From contig JAUJYZ010001423.1 of NCBI GenBank assembly GCA_033675265.1, positions 125,001-189,000 of the forward strand: a stretch of DNA of 64,000 nucleotides, read 5' to 3'. The notes under the pieces are model-generated. The model did not search any database. It was not told the DNA's origin and was given only the letters and a program-made list of their open reading frames with translations. This stretch comes from Actinostola sp. cb2023 (lineage: Eukaryota; Cnidaria; Anthozoa; Actiniaria; Actinostolidae). Shown here in pieces: positions 24,769 through 38,700 of the stretch. Within the stretch, counting starts at the first letter, position 1, and each line of letters begins with the position of its first letter. The position numbers and the translations under genes were made by a program.

Positions 24769-27700
24769 ATGAGGGATAAAAATAAGCGCCATAAAATGTT
24801 AAACTGGTTTGTTAAGCACGGAGCTACTGGTGGGGTAACCTTTGTTCAAGAAACTCATACTACCGCCGACGACAGCCAGCAAAAATGGGAGGAGTGTTTC
24901 AAAGGCGAAATTATCATGTCGCACGGGGCTAACAATAGTAAAGGGGTTGCTATTCTTATGGGTAATAAGCTCGATCAAACTATAACCGCGAGTGTTATTG
25001 ATCAGAAAGGCAGATACATTATTTTACTAGTGGAAATACAGGGCTCTAACTTCTTACTGATTAATAGCTATCAGCCAAACGACGAAAAAAGTCAAGTGGA
25101 AGTACTGAAAGAAATAATCGAGAAATTGGTTACAATAGATTATCCCGTTGACACTTCAATAATATGGGGAGGCGATTTCAATCTCGTATTTGACCTTGAC
25201 TTAGAAACGTCGGGTGGAAATCCATCGTTAAAACACAAAAGTATAGAAACTATGCAAACAATTTTAATGGATAGTGACTTATGCGACATATGGCGAGTGC
25301 GTAATCCCGATGTAAAGCGCTTCACATGGAGCGGATGTGCACAAGGGAAGAAGAGTAATAGCAGGGACAGATTGTTTAGGAGACTTGATTATTTCTTTGT
25401 TTCAGATAGCCTTCAACCGTTCATTGACAAAACTAGCATCATTCCTGCCCCCTCAACTGACCATCATGCCATCACGTTAAAATTCTGCTCGTTTAATGAA
25501 GGAAAGAAAGGTCCATCGTTCTGGAAGTTCAATAACTCTCTGTTGAGAGATGAGGTTTATGTTAAAGAGGTCAGCACGATAATAGAAAATAAACAAAAGA
25601 GTTTTCGAAAAGAGGGCATAGCCAGCCCTCAAAACAAATGGGAGTTAATTAAGTACGAAATTAGGAAATTCTCAATATCATATTCGAAGACTAGGGCTAG
25701 AAAGTTTCGTGCACATTACAAAGATATAGAAAACAAAATTCAAAACGTCGAAAGTTTCAGAGGATGGGAAAAGGATGCTGATTTGTTAACAAAACATGGA
25801 CAATATAAATTAGAATTGGAAAATTATAGTAACTATGTAACTGAAGGAATCATACTGAGATCCAGGTCAGTAAGTGGTACGAGGAGGGAGAAAAAAATAC
25901 AAAATACTTCCTAACATTAGAAAAGATAAACAAAGCTAAGACGCATATACGTAAATTAGTGGACGGAGATCAAACAATAATAGACCCAAGAGATATACAA
26001 CAAAAGATAACATACTTTTATAGCAGCTTATACTCATCAAAGAGTATGAAATCGGAAGAGGAGTGCTTAACTTTTTTATCAACTTTAAATACTCCGAAGA
26101 TATCGGTTGAGGAAAGAATGAAATGCGAAGGTTGTCTTTCATTAAAAGAATGCTATGACGCCCTACAGAAACTGGGATCATCCAAATGCCCAGGCAATGA
26201 CGGTTTAACGAAAGAACTTTACATGACCCTTTGGCCCCTGTTAGGTCCACTTTTAGTAGATTGTTTGAATGAATGTTTTGAGAAGGGCTGCTTAACTACA
26301 TCTCAAAGACAGGCAGTTATTACAATGATTGCAAAACCGGGTAAAGACAATCGCTATTTGAAAAACTGGCGTCCAATAAGCTTGATAAATGTAGACGTTA
26401 AAATTTGTACCACAGCCCTCTCCGCTAGAATTATTAGTATATTACCACAAATATTGAGGAGCCGATAAAGTTTATTGAGGACCTGTTAGACCATACGTTA
26501 GCTGAAAATGAATCATTGCTCCTTTTTGCCGCAGATTTCGAAAAAGCATTCGACAGTATAGAACATAACTTTATTTTTGCGACATTAAACAACTTTGGGT
26601 TCGGAGAGCAGTTTATCAACTGGATTCGTATAATGTTCAACAAGACACAGAGCTGTGTATTAAACAACGGAACGGCTACAAACTTTTTCGATATAACAAG
26701 GGGCACGAAACAAGGAGACCCTATCTCTCCATATTTATTTATCTTAGCCATAGAGATAATGGCGATAATGATTCGCGAAAATAGGGACATAAAGGGATTT
26801 AATTTAGACAAAGATACTATGTTGAAGATCCTACTTTTTGCTGACGATACAACCTTCTTTTTGCAAAATTCGGAATCTCTAAAAAAAGTATTGGAAGATT
26901 TTAGCAAATTTCAGCTCTATTCATCGTTAAAGATTAATGTGGATAAATCCGAGGTTGGCTGGATTGGCCCAAGAACAGGGCTCACAATTACTAAACCAGG
27001 TGAAAAAGAACTCAAATGGATTGACTTTCACGTTTCGGGTGTCAAAATTTTAGGGGTACATTTTTCTCATAATAAATTATATCGGGAGAAAAATAATTTT
27101 GAACGCATATTTGAAAACTTTAGGACAACACTCTCGATTTGGAATTCTAGAAATCTCACCCCTTACGGGAAGATACAAATTTTACGGGCGCTAGGTCTCT
27201 CTAAACTATATTATATCTGTACTAAAACAGGAGTGAAGGAGAGTTTTATAAAAGAAGTAAAGTCTGAGGTGGCAAAGTTTGTATGGAATGGGAAAAAACC
27301 AAAAATCAAATATAATACACTTATTGGGAATTATGAAGTGGGAGGGTTAAAGCTTCCTGATTTTGAGAGTATGATTAAAGCGAGTCACTTTAAATGGGCA
27401 ACTAAACTACTTGATAACACTTATAGTTATTGGAAAGTGCTACCGTTACGGAAACTGAGAAGTATCGGGGGGCCTGAATGCATCAGAGAGAATTTTGACT
27501 GCACAAAAATACCTAAGGACTTGTCTTTATTTTACACTAACGTACTGAATGCATGGGCTACGTTTTGTGGCACAAAAATCGACGACAATCGGACCGACAT
27601 TTTAAAACAGTCCCTGTGGAACAACATTTACATTAAAATTGATATTGATAAAGGGTACATGCAACGACTAGTTAAAAAGGGAATTCTGTTAGTAAGTGAT

Positions 27701-28519
27701 TTATGGGACCCCACCACTGGCTTCAACTGGGAATGGGCGAAAATGAAAGGATTACTGGAGGTAGATTATATGAGTTGGAGGGGTTTAATTAGTGCTATTC
27801 CAGCGGAGTGGAAGAGAGAATTAAAGAAAAATATGCACATGCCTTCACAAGTACATGCTCCACAGAGACAAATTGAAATAAGTGGCAAGAAGATTAATAT
27901 AAACAAAATCAAAACAAAACAGATTTATGACCTATTTATTGACAGAAAGTTCACTGCTCCAACTTCTCAGCGTAGGTGGCAACAAATCTTTTCAGATATT
28001 TCTATTGACTGGGAATCAGCTTATTGTCTGATATATAAAACTACTATTGATACGAAACTTAGATGGTTTCAGTATAAAATACTTATGAATTGTCTATATT
28101 TAAATAAGGATCTAGTTAGATTTAAACTCCAAACTTCCCCTCTGTGTTCTTTCTGTCAATCTAATAACGAAACTATTGAACATATCTTTGTGTACTGTAA
28201 AGACTCAGCAACATTATATCTTGATATAACTAATTGGTTAAAACCGTATAATATCAAACTACCAGAGTTAACTTCAGTATTAATGGTCACCGGCCTTCAT
28301 GATAACAATAACGTTATATTAGTCAATTTTATACTTCTTTTATATAAGTATTTTATATACAGATGTAGGAATAGTTCTTTGTTAAGTTTAAAAGGTTTCC
28401 AAACCTTATTGAAACACTACGAAAAGTTAGAATATACTATTGCCTATAAGAATAACAAATTATCATTTCACCTGACAAAATTTGAAAAGTTGAGAAATGC
28501 ACTTGATGCTAAAATATAG
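24769..28519 (+). pseudogene. LINE ORF2 (APE endonuclease and reverse transcriptase), disrupted
   Basis: The endonuclease lies at 24769-25500: FVQETHTTADD, IIWGGDFNLVFD, RLDYFFVSDSL and the STDHHAITLKF end motif. The start motif is off by one base near 24762. A frameshift near 25855 leads into KWYEEGEKNTKYFLTLEK, then the RT N-terminus (NWRPISLINVDVKI). Around 26455-26475 the frame shifts again and the region that normally carries the conserved finger segment before FIEDL is missing. The RT then continues: FAADFEKAFDS, GTKQGDPISPYLFILA and catalytic FADDTTFF. The end is a CSFCQSNNETIEHIFVYC zinc knuckle. It is not functional. Confidence 0.85.
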
Positions 28520-28744
28520 ACTTTTATACATATTGCTCAGTCTTTACAGTCCCAATACCTAGTTAACTATATTGTATATTGTATATCGTATTGTATATCG
28601 TATTGTATATCGTATTGTATTTCGTATTGCATATTGTATTGTATATTATATGTTATTTATATATGCTGTTATTTATATTTGTACAATTGAAATAAAAATG
28701 ATAATAAAAATAATAAAAAAATAATAAAATAAAAATAAAAAAAA

Positions 28745-29220
28745 GTTCATTAAAGGTTCATAAGGATGAAACATATTTCCAGTATGTTGACTTTGCTGCT
28801 AGCTAGTGCATGAAGATTTATTTTTAAGTCTCATAATTGAGTAGCCTCAGAAATGGTTGGGCTGCCTGTGGGGAAGCCTGTAGCATTGCAGTGAGAAAGG
28901 AGCATTATATAGCAGTGTGTTTGACCAAATGCAGAATCAATAGGGAACGTCATGTAATAAAGTGCGCAAGCCCAACATGAGATAACTGTACGAAAGGGAG
29001 CAGAATATATTGGATAATGTTGATTATTTATTTGTTTTCTGCACAAAGAAGGAGTACCAGACGTGTATTTATGCTAACATTAATTCATTCATAGTGTTAA
29101 TAATAATAATAATAATAAGTATTCGGAGCATAATACTATTGTCTCCATGCTCTTACAAAAGTAAAACTAGCAACAACAATAATAATTAATAAATAAAGAT
29201 CAAGATTATAACTATAAAAA
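28745..29220. other. intergenic repeats, no gene
   Basis: GTAGCCTCAGAAATGGTTGG at 28841 is a fragment of a family also present at 45560 and 59620. An (ATA) run lies at 29098-29120. Nothing else was recognised. Confidence 0.4.
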
Positions 29221-29433
29221 CTATATAGTCTGTCGCCAGTCAATACCGTAAGTGTTGTCAGAATCATCACAAGTTACTATCATTGTACTTGTTTTCTCAG
29301 ACACGATCAGCACTAACAAGTTTGAATAGCTGGTCATGGCGACAATATTTCTTCCGAAATTAATAATTCCTGCTGGTCCTCCACCAAGAATTATTCCATC
29401 TTCTGCAGGCACACCAGGTAATTTCATTTTGCC
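29221..29433 (-). CDS. possible terminal exon of an unrecognised protein
   Basis: On the minus strand TTTATTGTAG is followed by an open frame GKMKLPGVPAEDGIILGGGP… to a TAG at 29221. It has balanced codons and a glycine-rich start, but there is no family that I recognise and no upstream exon within the next kilobase. It may be a pseudogene fragment or chance. Confidence 0.25.
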   Translation of the reverse strand, partial: GKMKLPGVPAEDGIILGGGPAGIINFGRNIVAMTSYSNLLVLIVSEKTSTMIVTCDDSDNTYGIDWRQTI

Positions 29434-29792
29434 CTACAATAAATCTATAACTAGCGGTTACATATTGCAAGTGAAATGCTGCGAGGTCGCTTAAAGCAAA
29501 AGGCATTCAAATTCTCTTTGTTATCAGTACAACAACAAAATGAAGAAGATCGAATAAGAACTGGTAGTAAATTATGTCATTGTTTGGGCTTCCTGTGTTT
29601 CAAAATGGAGAAATGCATGTGATCTTCTGACGAGTGATAAAATTCAAGTTGATTTCGCTCGACACACATCATCCTTTTCATCGCGTGTCATCAAACGCCA
29701 GTCTTTAATATTTATACTGTACTAAAGAATATAACGGAGAAGATTCATGCGTAGTAAAGGGTTTTAGTACAATTTTCACCAAACTTTCTTCA

Positions 29793-30096
29793 GGGCCCAG
29801 TCATCCTCGGGAACCCAGGGGTATATTCTGTCGCTCGTTACTCGCTCCCAGAGAAATACCCCTGGGAACGAAGTCTGTTGGAACTTGTTCCGGTATTCAA
29901 ATTCAAATTGGTGGCTGCCCTATTCAAACCAGAATATGCTTGATACTGATTGGTCGACCTGGCGGTTGACTAATCAGAAACGAGAATAATTTCGACTTCC
30001 GTAACAAGTTCCAACAGACTTCGTTCCCAGGGGTATTTCTCTGCGAGTGAGTAACGAGCGACAGAATATACCCCTGGGTTCCCGAGGATGGGCCCA
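29793..30096. mobile_element. fold-back element, about 300 bp, GGGCCC…CCTCGGGAACCCAGGGG ends
   Basis: Arms of about 110 bp (CATCCTCGGGAACCCAGGGG, CTTCGTTCCCAGGGGTATTT) mirror each other around a GATTGGTCGACCTGG core. It sits directly upstream of the candidate first exon of the HEPN/NB-ARC gene. Confidence 0.75.
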
Positions 30097-30115
30097 GTCG
30101 GAGCAGGCATAAAAG

Positions 30116-32751
30116 ATGGCGGGGCTAAACATTATCTTTTGTACAAGGGTCGCAATGACGATACCATTTTTTTAAATTTCCTTCAAATTTTTACTGCCTG
30201 TGGACAAAAAAGTGGTGGGGCTAACCCTCACACTATGAACGTGTCGAGCTTTTGCTCTCTTTCACTCATTTCTTTTCTGAGTGAGACCAAAGTACATTTA
30301 TATAGTTCGAACAATTGCACAACTGGTATTGCTGACCGTGCATAAGCAATGCCTCATTTCAATGATGCTTTATGACATGGAAAATCATGCATTGCTCAAT
30401 CGAGATTCAGCCATGCAGGCACATGCACTCATTCCTATTCAAACACATCGAGATTAATGTCAAAAAAACATTTAGGTTTTTCTTTGTGTGTGCGCATGGT
30501 CCGGCCTCAAAAGGACTGATTTTGAATTCATATTATTCTATAGGTTCTTCAAGCAGTTTTAATCTGGGAGATGAACAGAAAAGATGGCTTGTGGTTGGTA
30601 TCTGTGTTCATAAAGTCTTACTACCATCTCTACGGGGTTTTCTAAAACCAGAGATTCTGAAGCATTACAACAGCCTGAAGACCAGCTCTAACATTGACAA
30701 ACAGACATTTCACAAGCATTTGCAGAAGGATGTAGTAATGAAGCTCAACTATGAAAGCATAAACAAAAACGAAATAAAACACAGGAAAAAAGTCACTTTG
30801 TATGATTACAAGGTGAAATCTGAAGTTGATTTGGCCAAGTTGTACTTAAAACCTTTCATGGCTATGTTTTCTGGTAAGTGAAAGTAAGAAATAATTTCGA
30901 GTTTAGCTGGGAATGAACAAAACTTTCTCGACCTAGATTTTTCAAGTACTGTACGTATTTGCAAATGTGACGTTAGTGTGACGTCACATACGTTTTCGTA
31001 TGAGAGTTACGGTATGGTTCGTGCCGTGCGGTGATGGTACCATGCCGTGATCGTGCGTTACTGATCCAAGCATTCTGATTGGTTGAGCGATGATTTTGCG
31101 CGCTGTGATACAATACAATACAATAACTTTTATTTAAACACGATAATATTTAAAGCTAAAGCTTGTGGGGTCGTGTAGAACATAATTATAAATTATGATT
31201 GGTTGAATAGAATGTCTTCGATTCCATACTGTGACGGTAACTCTGCCGTTATTTATTTATTTGCCACTCATATGAAAACGACTCTAATTGAAGGGTTGCC
31301 CATGAAAACTGCGTATGTGACTATTTTGATTATTTTCAAAATGTTATGCAATTGCTTCAAAAATACACCTACTGGCTTCTAAATACTTATATAAACATGA
31401 TTTGGTGTTTTTAGATCGATTACACTCGAATTTTGGGCACTACAGTATATTTAATTTCTGCTTGAATTCATCAGGATAGTTTGTGAAAATATGCAAATTA
31501 GGAAACTTTTACGCGTCAGTGATCTGTACGTGTTGTTCACCTTTCACTTCCAGAGATTTTAGAAGTTTTTAGCGAATTTTGTTGCCATGGAAATCTTGAC
31601 AGCTCGTGGGCTCAACGGTAAGTTGTCTCGTGGCGTGGCTATCGGTTCTGGAAGTGCTTCGCAGAACTGGGCCACTTTGCCACAATTTAAAGTCTTTTAT
31701 TGCCATGTTTTCACCACAGAAGCCCCCAGAACAGCATCATTAAGCTCGACTGGTGGTAGAGGCCATTCTCCTGGAAGAAATCAGGGGTGAGGTGCAATTT
31801 CACGATGAAACTGAATCTGCAAACACGGCGTCAGATTTGCAAAATGGCGGATTCAGCTGAGTGAAAGTTGTTGTCTGTGGTGGATTCGAGGACCTACTAA
31901 GGCAGTTTTGGCGACTTTGGACTTGTAAAGAATGCAACCGGTGCATTAGTTTGCCTGTAGGCCCGGGTGATAAAAGACCGGGTGATCATGGAGGTACGGA
32001 ATGTTACTGACAAAAATGTTCATGATATCCCAGAATGCAGTTCGGTCGTGCGTTGGAAAACAACAGGGATCCTGAAATAGTCGAATTGAAAATCCCCGAA
32101 TATACCAAGAAGAGAGATGGAAGTTTACCGAGCAAGTGGCGTTTTGTTTCACAATGATGTATTTTGGAAGAAAATCAAAGTCAAATGTCGCACATTGTCA
32201 TGACGTCAAAAACGCGCATTTTTGATTTCTATGAAAAACGGCAAACTGCAAAACAAGCTCTTTTTCTAGTGTAATCGATCTAAAAATGACCAAATCATGT
32301 TTATATAGGTATCAATAAGCCAATAGGTGTATTTTTGAAGCAATTGCATAACATTTTGAAAATCATCAAAATAGTCACATACGCAGTTTTCATGGGCACC
32401 CCTTCAATTGTCACGTGTGGTCACTTGCTCTAAGTGGTGTCACACATCTTTTTTCATGAGCTTTCATTTTGGAACTGAACGTTTCTTGGCAGTCTAATAT
32501 CAATAGAGTACAAACCATATGTCCGTGAAATAGTACTATTACTAAATAGTACTAAATAGCTGTTATCTCCATTGTTTTCTATTGTTTCATCAGTGCTATT
32601 TAGTACTAATTAGTTAGTACTGTTTCACGGACATATATGGTTTGCACTCTAGCTACATCTTAGTTAAAATAAATAGCTTGCATTATTCGAAAAACAAATT
32701 ATTAAAGATAGGGTGGGTCGTATACAGTTCAGAATGTCATTTAGTCTTAGG

Positions 32752-32785
<34 letters not shown>

Positions 32786-35700
32786 CTTTTATTTATACAC
32801 GATAAATTGTTAAAGTGCCTATGAAACGAAAAAACAGACCCCGTTTTTATTTGCTACTACGAAAGTTTACTATTTGCTTGTTTACATGGCGTTAATAAAA
32901 AGTGAATTGAGCTACGGGAACATTTTTTACTGATTTCGCGCACGAAGTTGGGCATTTTTGGTTTCAAAGTGCGACAATACTCAAGTTTCGAGTTGTTTAG
33001 CGATGACCGCTGTCCTTGACAAAAGACGCATTTGCTCAGGCTTAGCCTCAATTCGGTGTAAATTATTCACAAATACCAACGACAACACGAAAAAGTGTTG
33101 ACGTTCAACAATAGAAACCATTTTTAATTGCACGGGTTATTCTCTGGATTGAGGCTAAGCCTGAGCAAACGCATCTTTTGTCAAGGAGTACAGCGGTGTC
33201 TAAACAAACTCGAAACGGGAGAATTCCCGCTCGCTCAAACTATAGAAATGTGACATCAAGAGTTGTGCAAACAAAGGCATGCACAACCTCTTGACGTCAC
33301 CGAGCCATTGTCAAGGGCCCAGTCTCTTGTCGCACATTTTGGTTGAAGATAATTTTCGAACCGCGAAAAGAAAATGTTCGCACGCTCAAAGTCGACGTTT
33401 AAATACAGCAAATGTTCAGAGAAAGACCAAACAACAAAAGTAAAAAAATGTACAATAAAACAAGGATCGACATTTTCATTTCATAGGCACTTTAAAGCTA
33501 CAGCTTGTGGGGTCGTGTAAAATGTAAATGTAAACTAAAACAAATATACAGCTATTTCAAAAAACGTTGATACTCAATACTGCATACTAAATAGTGTATT
33601 CCAGGACCGAAATGCATTTTTGGTCTCATGTAATATAGTCTAAAGTAATATAAATAATAATATTTTATTTTATTTTTAGTGCATCCCATCAGAAACAATA
33701 TACTAGCTCCATATAGTGAGCAAATTGCTGTGTATTTACTTTTCATTTCAAATGAACGAGACCCACAATGCCCTTTGGTCTTGGAATGCACTATTCAGTA
33801 TGCAGGAAAATGTGTTGTATTGCTTAAGTATATAAATATGTACAAATGTACAAAGAATTAATTTGATCTAGAAGAAAACCAATTATTCAGTCAATGGGAT
33901 TGTTTGAAGAATGACTTATAACTCTTTCAGCGCTCGATGATACTTGTGATTTGTCCGCTGTCCTTGGAATTCTCTCCAATGCAAGTGTCTTCTCTTCTGC
34001 AATACAAAAGTTGTCAAAGGAGGTGAGACAAGACGTAAGAAATGAATGGGGTCATTGTAACTTTAACACCTGGACAGCAGTGAAGTATTCAAAGAGCTTC
34101 CAACTAATGGATTCTCTTCTTCGAGCTCTCAGTTTAACCCCTGCTGAGGAAAAAAGAATAACCGATGAGCTTGGAGACTGGGAAACTAAAGGTATGTCAT
34201 TAGTCTGCTTTTTAGTACTTATATATTCGAATAATCTAGATATGAATTATAGTCATGACGCTCCCTACCAACTTACTTAATTATGCTCTCTTGAAATGAT
34301 TTCAGTTATATAACAGTGTTTATTATATATACAACCACTGGATATGAGCAAGCGCGCACTCTGATTGGCTACTCTACTAGTAGTCTATCAGCTCATATAC
34401 CACGAGTAGAGAAAGTTGGAGATTTTCAACAATGGCAAACCGGTTTTGCCGAACTCAAAATAAAAACAAATATTATATTTCTCACAATCCAGTGGCTGTC
34501 TATATAATAAAACAATTATTCCACTCAATCTCGTCATACATGGCTGATAGCCTAGCCAACTCGGCTAGCGCTTCGTTGACTATCAGCTCATGTACGACTC
34601 GATTTCGTGGAATAATTGTTAAATATATTAATTTTAATGAGATATTATACTTTTCATCAAATCAGGAATGCAACTTTGCCTGGGACATATTGTAGATGCA
34701 GACCTGGTAAAGTTGATCGAATTAGAAGTTTCTCAGTTATTAGGAGAAGTAAAGCTTCTTGAAAAAAATCAACAAGATGAAACCCAAAGAGTTACTGATG
34801 CGTTAAGAATTGTGCAGGAATCGATTGAAGAATTCAAGAAAGATATCACGAAAGCCTTGAAATCTCTCGAGGAATCTCATGAAAATCTCAATCAAAAAGT
34901 GGATGAAATAGGCGACAATACATCTGCCATTGCTAAAGATTTAAAGTCCATGCAAGATGAACAACAAAACCTCCGGGATGACGTTTCCAGTACCATGATT
35001 TCCCAGGAAGATCTTACCAGAAGGGTTGGTAACGTGGAAGACAAACATGAATGTCTGGACAAACGAGTGCAAGCTTTAGAGAGTGCCATAGAAACCAAAA
35101 GCACCATTTCAGAAAATAATGCTTTTCAAGCACCTAATCGCATTCCTTGCTTTTACGGTCGTGTCAAAGAACTTGAACTTCTCGAGAAGCCACTGGAGGT
35201 GAAAGCTGCTCCTTGCAACATGTCGGCTATTTGTGGTCTTGGTGGAACTGGAAAGACCTCGCTGGCTATAGAACATGTTTGGAAAACCAAAGACAACTAC
35301 AAAGGTGGTGTTTTCTGGCTATCGGGTGAAAGTGTGAGTCTGTTCCAAAATTCCATGAGTGAAATGGCAAGACTTATAGGAACCTTCGACGAAGATTTTA
35401 ACAAGACGTTGTCGAAAACTTTATATTGGCTTCAGACTAGAAAGGAATATTGGTGTCTTGTGATTGACAATCTTGACGAATATGACCTTAAGGATTCTAC
35501 CGAAATGTTGAAATTACTGTGTGGACATTGGAAGCGATGCACTGCAGGACACATAATTATCACTACAAGAAGAGAGATAAAACAAATACAAGAAGATATC
35601 CCTGATCTTGCAAGTGCGAGCTGCATTGAATTAAGTAACCTTTCAGAACATGAAAGTGTGCAGTTTCTAAAACTAAGAACAGAAAAACCCAGTGATGATG

Positions 35701-38700
35701 GAGAATATGAAGTGCTTAGTGATTTGGCTGCACAATTAGGATATCTCCCGTTGGCTCTCGACCAAGCTGCAGCCTATATCAAGTGTACAGGAACATCGTT
35801 CTCCCACTACCTGCAGCAGTACAAGAAACAAAAGCTTAAAACGTTGATAAGATACAAAGCTTATTATCCTGCGCAAGACACTTCCAAGGAACGAATTGCT
35901 GTCCACACTACGTGGGAGTTAAACTTTGACTATGTGTCCCGCCTCTCTGAAGAATATGGTATTGGACAGGCAGCTGCCTTAATTATGGAAGTGTCCGCCT
36001 TTTTGTGTCCTGATGACATCCCATTGGAGATTATTAACGAAGGGTTACCACTAGTGGAAAATGAAGATCTGCATAATTGTGTGTCATCGCCAATTGGTGT
36101 AACGGACATTCTAAGTATTTTAACTAAGTTTTCGCTGTTCCAGACATTCACAGACAAGTCTCTCAGTGTCCATCGACTTGTTCAAGAGGTAATCAGAAGC
36201 AAAATGTCCAAGGATCGTCTAAAGGATGTCCTTCAATGTGCTTCCAGGATGCTCCATCATGCATTTGCCAACACAAATTCACCTGAAGAGATCTGCAAGA
36301 GTTTTCAGGGTGATTCTGTTTTCATCCAAGATAATCCTCCATCTCTGTATTTATGGGGAAAACTCGGTGCACATGCTAGTGCTTTACAGGGTCATTTGCT
36401 TGATGGTTGCAAGGGAGATGATGATCTCCGGCAGCATTTAATATTCACTGAAGAAACAGCATTGTTACTGAACGAGGCGTCCTTGTACCTTAGTGTTTGC
36501 CGTCAGAAGGTGGAAGCGTTGGAATTGCAAAAAACAAAGTTAGAGGTCATGACTAAGCTCGACGAAATGTCTGAAGAAAAACTGTCTCATCTGAATTATT
36601 TCGATATTCCGCTGAAAAATGTTCAGTTTAAGTTATTATCCCACTGCATGGGTCATCAAGAAAGTGTGCCAGGATCGGCAAGTAGTGCGTCAGAGACAAG
36701 GACCGGGCAAGAAGAAGCGGATAAATGGAGGGAAAAAGGAAATGACGCATTTAAAAATCAAGAGTATCAACAGGCCATCGACTTTTACACAGTGACTTTA
36801 AAGTACTTTAACAACGATTGCAGAGCGCTTTGTAATCGAGCTTTGTGCCATTTGAAAATGGAACAGTCAGAAGACGCCCTGAAAGATTGCGAAAGTTGTT
36901 TGAAATTACAAAAGCATAATGAAAAGGCTTTGAGGCGGAAGGCATGGGCTTTGTTTGAACTTTCTAAAACACAAAGAAGCCTCCAAGGGAGGGCAACGGC
37001 AACTGCTGCTCTTGTCGCTCATGTGGATCCAACAGTTTTAAAGGAAAAGAGTTTTATTCAGATGTTCCCAAATTTGTTTAAGATAGAAATTTTCAACTCT
37101 GCACAGCTAGTGGCATCCTTTCTATACCTCATTCCAGGCACGACTTTCCTTCTTCACGAAGGATGCTATGATTTGCAGGGAGCTATGTTCGACAAAGATC
37201 TGCAGTTCGTTGCAGTTGATGATCCGGTGTCTCTAAAATTTGCCGGACAAGGTTGCATCATAATGGAATCCAACCTTTACGTTGAAGGTATATTTCTACC
37301 CAAAGGAAGTCAGGCTATACAGTGTCTAATGAATGGATCGGTCACGATGTATAAATGTCATATCTCAAACGGTCAAAGAGGATGTGAAGATTCCCCAGAA
37401 TGCAATGGTGGTACTGGATGTGTAGCTGCAATGTATCCCGGCCGTGACCCATGTGATCGAACGGGCAAAATTGGAGATGCCTCAGTATCAGGTGTCGCTG
37501 GTAATGCAGGAGTTCAAGTTTTAGACCACTGCACTGGCTACTTTGAGGATTGCAGTATTGAAGGGTGTGGAGGAGGAGGAATCCTTTGTCATGGCGATGG
37601 CTCCACTGTGTTCGTAAAATCGTGCAAAGTTCACCAAAATCATCAAGCTGGACTTGAAGCGAGAGAGGGAGGCTGTTTAGAAGCCATTGATAACGACATC
37701 TACTCCAATAGGTACCATGGAATACTGATAGGTCCAGATGCAGGTGCCTGCAAAATAGTCGATAACAGAATTTATGAAAACAGTAAAGAAGGAATTTTGG
37801 TGCGCGAAAGCTTGAAACACGAAGTTGTGATAAAGAGAAATAAGATTTATCACAACCTTCCATTTGGGATTTCTTTGGATAGATGCCAAGTCCACATACA
37901 ACGAAACGACATTTTCGAAAACGGTTTTTATGGAATACACGCAAAGATTCTAACCACAGCCACTGTGGAAAACAATGACATCTACAGCAATAAATGTGGA
38001 GGTATTCACATGGGGATCAATTTCTCTGGTCGTGTCATCATCACATCTAACATCGTGAGGGATCACAGTGGACCATGGTTGCTTAAGCCAGAATATGGTA
38101 ATTCTTTTTTTAGGAACTATAAAGTTCGTCCAAATGATCCGTATATCTTCATTCCAGATGGAGAAACAAGTCTTTACTCAAATCCTCCATTTCTCAAAGA
38201 CAACGATTTGAGGAAAAACTACGAAGAAGGAATTTTTCATCCAAAGAAAAAGATAGAGTTGGTTCATAACGAGTGCGGGTTTTGTCACAACACAAAAAAT
38301 CTCTTAAAGTGTTCAAGATGCAACCTAGCCTCGTACTGCAACGCTGAGTGTCAAGAAAATCATTGGAATAAGCACAAGAGTTTATGCTCTGCATTATCGG
38401 ATCAGTATTCTGTAACTGTGGAGTTTCATTCTTTCCCTGGCACTGGGATAAGGACCTTCGGTTCCCATCTCAAAGGCATTGGTAAGGGACCTAAGCCGGA
38501 TCCCAAGAGTAAACGGAGATTCATTGTGAAAATTCAAACTAATCATCTAAATTGTCACCCATTACAACTTTTAACTTTATATGATCGAAGCACAGCCGTC
38601 GACGGTCAAATTCAAAGTCCACAAGTCTTTCACATAATAATGGAATGCGGAGTTCTTGGCGAAATGAGCAAATTCACGAGTAAAAAAGCATTCTTTTACG

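Larger units (their letters stand above)
23290..28744 (+). mobile_element. decayed L1/Tx1-like non-LTR retrotransposon (LINE)
   Basis: In order there are a coiled-coil ORF1, an ORF2 with APE endonuclease and reverse transcriptase, a 3' region with TATTGTATATCG repeats (28560-28650) and an A-rich AATAAAA tail ending near 28744. Its orientation is plus. The 5' boundary is a guess: sequence from about 23290 is compositionally different and leads into ORF1. No target-site duplication was recognised. Several frameshifts and an internal deletion make it inactive. Confidence 0.85.

Noticed and set aside
31587..31790. 67-codon ORF in the NB-ARC gene intron
   Set aside because: It has a GTAAGT-like donor after the start, but sits wholly inside the 1.1-kb TIR element and has no homology that I recognise.
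37342..37944. 200-codon minus-strand ORF
   Set aside because: It is antisense to the beta-helix part of the HEPN/NB-ARC exon, with no splice signals or family.
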